A DNA stretch of 10,282 nt from Caulobacteraceae bacterium (GTDB taxonomy: Bacteria > Pseudomonadota > Alphaproteobacteria > Caulobacterales > Caulobacteraceae). The translations under genes were made by a program, and so were the position numbers. Below are positions 7,389 to 10,282 of the stretch, one piece after another (positions within the stretch are counted from its first letter, which is position 1; every line of letters starts with the position of its first letter). The DNA is taken from contig JAQGII010000432.1 in assembly GCA_028291305.1 (NCBI GenBank), forward strand, positions 1 to 10,282, read 5' to 3'. The notes beneath the pieces are model-generated. The model was not told the origin of the DNA, ran no database searches, and saw only the letters and a program-made list of their open reading frames with translations.

Positions 7389-8077
7389 GGCTGGGCCGCG
7401 GCGAAATCGCGGTCTGGACCGCGGCTTTGGACGGCGCCGGCGTTTCGGACTGTCTGGCGCCCGAGGAGCGTGCGCGCGCCGACTTTGCCATCGATCCAAT
7501 GGAACGTCGCCGGCGGGTCTGCTCCCGGTCCGTTCTGCGCCATATCCTCGGCGCCTATGTCGGTCTTCCGGCGGCTCAACTGGAGTTCGTGACGGCGCCG
7601 CACGGCAAGCCGCGGCTGGTAAACGGTCCGGAGTTCAACCTGTCGCACAGCGGCGAGACCATGCTGCTGGCGGTTTCGGGGGCGGGTCCGGTGGGTGTGG
7701 ATGTGGAGCCGTGCGGGCGGCTGGATGACGACTGGCGCGGGGTGACCCGCCGGACCTTCTCGGACGCAGAGCGGGCGCAACTTGAGCAGATGCCGGACGC
7801 CGACCGGCCGCGCGCCGCCCTGCGCGGCTGGGTGCGCAAGGAGGCCTACGCCAAGGCCCGGGGAGAGGGGTTCGCCTATGGCTTCCCATCCTTCACCGTG
7901 CGGCTGGACGAGGGTGCGGCGGGCTCGATGCTGGTCGAGGACGCCAAGGATGATGGCGCGGTAAGCGGATGGCGCCTTCTGGATCTGGTTGCGCCGCTGG
8001 AGTTCGCCGCCAGCCTCGCCCACGGGAGTGCGGAATGCGTCATCGCGTACCGGTCCTATGAAACGCTGCACCTATGA
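7385..8077 (+). CDS. Sfp-type 4'-phosphopantetheinyl transferase
   Basis: This 230-residue protein, normal length for the Sfp type, transfers the phosphopantetheine arm of CoA to the carrier-protein Ser of the synthase (cytosolic). All motifs are in order: GKPRL (74-78), FNLSHSGE (84-91, His88), VGVDVE (103-108, with Mg-binding Asp106 and Glu108), FSDAE (125-129), and WVRKEAYAKARGEG (149-162, with Lys152, Glu153 and Lys157). The ATG at 7385 overlaps the synthase TGA as ATGA, and a GGAGG ribosome site at 7373-7377 stands seven bases before it, so this start is secure. Its place next to a megasynthase implies a dedicated activator; the ACP substrates must lie outside the window. Known marine equivalents are called PfaE, but this is a general Sfp-like protein, so no symbol is given. 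Confidence 0.95.
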   Translation: MRLGRGEIAVWTAALDGAGVSDCLAPEERARADFAIDPMERRRRVCSRSVLRHILGAYVGLPAAQLEFVTAPHGKPRLVNGPEFNLSHSGETMLLAVSGAGPVGVDVEPCGRLDDDWRGVTRRTFSDAERAQLEQMPDADRPRAALRGWVRKEAYAKARGEGFAYGFPSFTVRLDEGAAGSMLVEDAKDDGAVSGWRLLDLVAPLEFAASLAHGSAECVIAYRSYETLHL

Positions 8078-8106
8078 CGGCGCTCGACTCTAAACGCGGC
8101 TCATGA
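8074..8106 (+). promoter_or_regulatory. Ten-codon bridging mini-ORF at the PPTase/oxidase junction
   Basis: An ATG at 8074 overlaps the PPTase stop (ATGA, 8074-8077). It opens a ten-codon frame (MTALDSKRGS) whose TGA (8104-8106) overlaps the oxidase ATG at 8103, again as ATGA. No good Shine-Dalgarno sequence precedes the oxidase start. The mini-frame could hand terminating ribosomes across the 25-base gap. The arrangement is seen directly; its function is inference and chance is possible. Confidence 0.25.
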
Positions 8107-9485
8107 GCGACACCTCGATCGTCGACAACGGCAAACACTATGTCGCCAGGGGGATCACGCTCGTCGCGCCGGCCGATGAAGCGGAGGTGCGCGCGGCACT
8201 GATGCTGGCGAGACGAGCGGGGCGACCGGTCATCGCGAGGGGAGCGGGCAAGAGCCAAGGCGGCCTCTATCAGGCGGACGGCGCCGTCATCCTCGATATG
8301 AGCAAATTCAACCGAATTGTGGACATCGACGCTGACCAAAGGTGGGCACGGGTCCAGGCCGGGGTCATCTGGGACCGCCTGCGGCTGGAATTGGAGGGGC
8401 ACGGACTGGCGGTAGCCTCCAGCCAGAGCTACGGCGTGTTCTCGGTGGGTGGGTCGATCAGCATCAATGCCCATGGGCGCAACATAGACGTGGGCGTCGT
8501 CGCCAGGAGCATCCTGTCCATCAGGGTCATGCTGGCGGACGGCAGCGTTGTGGAGGCCGATCGCCAAACCAACGCCGAACTGTTCAGTCTCGTCCTCGGG
8601 GGGCTGGGGCTGTTCGGCATCGTGCTGGAGGCGACGTTGGTCCTAGTCGCGAACACGATCTACCGGTGCCGCGGCGTCTCGATTATGCAGTGTACGGAAT
8701 ATCCGGGGCATGTCGCTCGCAGCGTACTCACGGACCCTAGCGTGCACTTCCACTACGCCCGGTTCGACATCGCCGACGGCCGCCTTTGGGAACGGCTTTA
8801 CACAATCGAATATTTTCAGGACGCGGAACTGGCCGCCGACGCCCTGCCCGTGCTGACGGGACCACCCCGTTCAGCGTGGTTCGAACATTGCGTGGGCTGG
8901 TTGATCCGCCGCGCCGCTTGGGCCCGGCGCATCCGGCTCGTTGGCGAAGCCGTCTACAGGCTGGACATGAAGCCCCGCCGGCGCAGCGCCACAGTGCGTG
9001 AGGCCTGGAGCGTGGTGGATCATACCCGCCGCCCCACCGCCGACTGGCTCCAGGAGTATTTCATCCCCCGCGACCGGTTCATGGACTTCGTCACGCTGGC
9101 CCAGCCGATCCTGAACGAAGGATCGATCCGGATCCTCAACACCACCGTGCGCATCATCCACAAGAACACCGATGCGTTCCTGACCTATGCGCGCCAGGAC
9201 AGTTTCGCGTTCGTCATCTTCTTTCAGCAGACGCTGGACCAGGCCTCCATTCGCCGGACCGAAGATGTGCTGAGGCGGCTGCTCGACTGCGCCCTTGCCT
9301 GCGGAGGCGCCTACTACCTGTGTTACCAGCGTGTGGCCGAACCGGCGCAGCTTGCCCAAGCCTACCCGAAAATCGGCGCGTTCTTCGCCGCCAAGCGCCG
9401 CTATGACCCCGACGGGTTGTTGATCAACGAATTCTACAAGCAATACGCCCCCGCTTTTCCTCTCGAAACCGAGACCGCCGCATGA
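8103..9485 (+). CDS. VAO/PCMH-type FAD-dependent oxidoreductase (aldonolactone-oxidase/DprE1-like)
   Basis: This 460-residue protein has an N-terminal FAD_binding_4 domain (about 15-190). VIARGAGKSQGG (43-54) is the pyrophosphate-binding loop, SVGGSISINAHGRN (114-127) the second FAD motif, and LGGLGLFGIVLEATL (165-179) closes the domain. The C-terminal substrate domain ends with AAKRRYDPDGLLINEFY (429-445), like the KxxYDPxxxF motif of aldonolactone oxidases. In the family, the sites for covalent flavin attachment carry His; here the GHS-like position is Lys50, so FAD is probably non-covalent. No signal peptide is seen, so a cytosolic enzyme is likely. Substrate unknown: oxidation of a C-OH, or of an acyl or sugar moiety of the lipid product, is possible. 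The ATG is chosen because an in-frame TAA lies at 8091-8093. There is no clear ribosome site, so translational coupling is likely. Confidence 0.85.
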   Translation: MSDTSIVDNGKHYVARGITLVAPADEAEVRAALMLARRAGRPVIARGAGKSQGGLYQADGAVILDMSKFNRIVDIDADQRWARVQAGVIWDRLRLELEGHGLAVASSQSYGVFSVGGSISINAHGRNIDVGVVARSILSIRVMLADGSVVEADRQTNAELFSLVLGGLGLFGIVLEATLVLVANTIYRCRGVSIMQCTEYPGHVARSVLTDPSVHFHYARFDIADGRLWERLYTIEYFQDAELAADALPVLTGPPRSAWFEHCVGWLIRRAAWARRIRLVGEAVYRLDMKPRRRSATVREAWSVVDHTRRPTADWLQEYFIPRDRFMDFVTLAQPILNEGSIRILNTTVRIIHKNTDAFLTYARQDSFAFVIFFQQTLDQASIRRTEDVLRRLLDCALACGGAYYLCYQRVAEPAQLAQAYPKIGAFFAAKRRYDPDGLLINEFYKQYAPAFPLETETAA

Positions 9486-10282
9486 AGACCCAGGACCAGA
9501 CGTCATTGGCGCCCGAGCGGCCGTTGCGGCTGCCGGCCCCGGAAGTGCACCAGGTCCGCACCGATGACGGAGTTACTCTGCGGCTCGTACGCTATCTCGG
9601 GGGCATGGCCGGGCCGGTTGTGTTCGCCCCGGGCAACGGGATCACCAATGAAGTCGTCCTGTTGAGCAGCATCGAGTGCAATCTGACCGAATACCTGGTC
9701 GAGCGCGGACACGACGTCTGGCTGTTGGACTGGCGAGCCTCTCCCGAGGTCGATTGCCCCGGCTACTCGCTAGATGACGCGGCCCGGTACGACTGGCCCG
9801 CCGCGCTCAAATATGTCGCCGGGCGCACGGGCGTGGAGGCGGTGGATTGCGTGGCCTTCTGCGCGGGGGGCATGACCCTCCTGATGAGCCTGGCTCAAGG
9901 TCGCCTGGGCGGCCTCGTCCGCTCCGCCGTGTGCCTGCAGTCCAGCCTGTTTTTCACGGTCCCCTGGCTCGCTCGCCTGAAGGGCGCCGTTCGTCTCGCC
10001 GACATCGTCAAGGCCCTCGGCTGGCGCACTTACCGGCAGACCGCGAGGGGCGCCTCTTGGCCCTATAGGCTGCTCGACGCGGTCTTGAAGCTGCACCCGT
10101 CGCCGCGCGAGGAGCGGTGCAGCAGTCCCAGCTGCCGCCGGATGATGTTCGGCTACGGCCCTTATATGCGGCATGCGCAGGTGAACGCCGAAACCCACGA
10201 CCGCCTGCCCAACCTGCTGGGCGCCGCGAGCAGCCGCTCCTTCAGCGAACTGGGCAGGGCGTGCCGTCGCGGTGAACTGATG
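9482..10282 (+). CDS. Alpha/beta-fold hydrolase/acyltransferase with Cys nucleophile, 3' partial
   Basis: The frame starts at the ATG overlapping the oxidase TGA (ATGA, 9482-9485) and stays open for 267 residues to the window edge. It shows an alpha/beta hydrolase core: PVVFAPGNG (45-53), the oxyanion-side strand; RGHDVWLLDWRASPE (75-89); DDAARYDWPAAL (98-109); then the nucleophile elbow VAFCAGGMT. The nucleophile appears to be Cys127 rather than Ser. Known relatives: the family fused or linked to some cholesterol-oxidase-type proteins, with an AHCVGS elbow and downstream C-x4-CRR and HAQ-N--TH motifs, here CSSPSCRR (213-220) and RHAQVNAETH (230-239). PHA synthases also use a GxCxGG elbow. 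The catalytic His is probably beyond the edge. Function may be thioester/ester cleavage or acyl transfer on the lipid product (inference). There is no signal peptide and no clear ribosome site. Confidence 0.85.
   Translation, partial: MKTQDQTSLAPERPLRLPAPEVHQVRTDDGVTLRLVRYLGGMAGPVVFAPGNGITNEVVLLSSIECNLTEYLVERGHDVWLLDWRASPEVDCPGYSLDDAARYDWPAALKYVAGRTGVEAVDCVAFCAGGMTLLMSLAQGRLGGLVRSAVCLQSSLFFTVPWLARLKGAVRLADIVKALGWRTYRQTARGASWPYRLLDAVLKLHPSPREERCSSPSCRRMMFGYGPYMRHAQVNAETHDRLPNLLGAASSRSFSELGRACRRGELM

Noticed and set aside
6474..8071. Two overlapping minus-strand open frames of about 340 codons opposite the AGPAT and PPTase
   Set aside because: They overlap each other and strongly supported plus-strand genes, and have shadow-like composition.
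8078..8102. Terminator or promoter in the only intergenic gap
   Set aside because: The 25 bases have no hairpin with a T-run and no convincing -35/-10 pair. The gap is better explained as part of one operon.
8103..9485. Assigning the oxidase as a specific L-gulonolactone, arabinonolactone or DprE1 enzyme
   Set aside because: Motifs support the superfamily, but the substrate-domain match is too general and the lipid-synthase context differs.
9482..10282. Calling the hydrolase a PHA synthase
   Set aside because: The elbow resembles the GxCxGG box, but the downstream C-x4-CRR and HAQ-N--TH motifs fit the cholesterol-oxidase-associated hydrolase family better.

Overview
The window is a compact run of co-directional genes, all on the + strand. 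GC content is high, roughly two thirds by eye, with strongly G/C-biased third codon positions. Four protein-coding genes are supported, and both ends are cut. There are no RNA genes, mobile elements, CRISPR arrays or convincing terminators, and non-coding DNA amounts to about 25 bases. Composition and gene content suggest a high-GC proteobacterium in the broad sense (myxobacterium or alphaproteobacterium-like). The taxon cannot be fixed from this piece.

Positions 1-7388 hold most of a giant multidomain secondary-lipid synthase whose 5' end lies upstream. Reading in order I see the last residues of a ketosynthase (KS), a chain-length-factor-like KS with no active-site Cys, an acyltransferase (AT), a Pro/Ala-rich linker with a helical insert, four FabA-like hotdog folds arranged as two inactive/active pairs (DH-DH), a PKS-type dehydratase (DH'), an unassigned spacer, and a C-terminal PlsC/AGPAT-type glycerolipid acyltransferase. 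This KS-CLF-AT-DH-DH-DH'-AGPAT order is that of the Pfa3 subunit of terrestrial myxobacterial polyunsaturated fatty acid (PUFA) synthases. It differs from marine PfaC, which is only KS-CLF-DH-DH. The window contains no ACP, KR or ER, so those must be on partner subunits, probably encoded upstream.

Positions 7385-8077 encode an Sfp-type 4'-phosphopantetheinyl transferase, overlapping the synthase stop by four bases. It is the obvious activator of the missing ACPs. Positions 8103-9485 encode a VAO/PCMH-type FAD-dependent oxidase, and 9482-10282 the start of an alpha/beta hydrolase whose nucleophile is apparently Cys and whose relatives include the hydrolase-like part of some cholesterol-oxidase proteins. 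ATGA overlaps and a ten-codon bridging frame tie all four genes into what looks like one translationally coupled operon.

Working model (inference): the synthase builds a highly reduced or polyunsaturated acyl chain and its own AGPAT domain transfers it to a lipid backbone. The flavin oxidase and Cys-type hydrolase then modify or release the product. PUFA synthase clusters are known, but the last two genes are not part of the standard pfa set. They are the most interesting hint of an undescribed secondary-lipid pathway.
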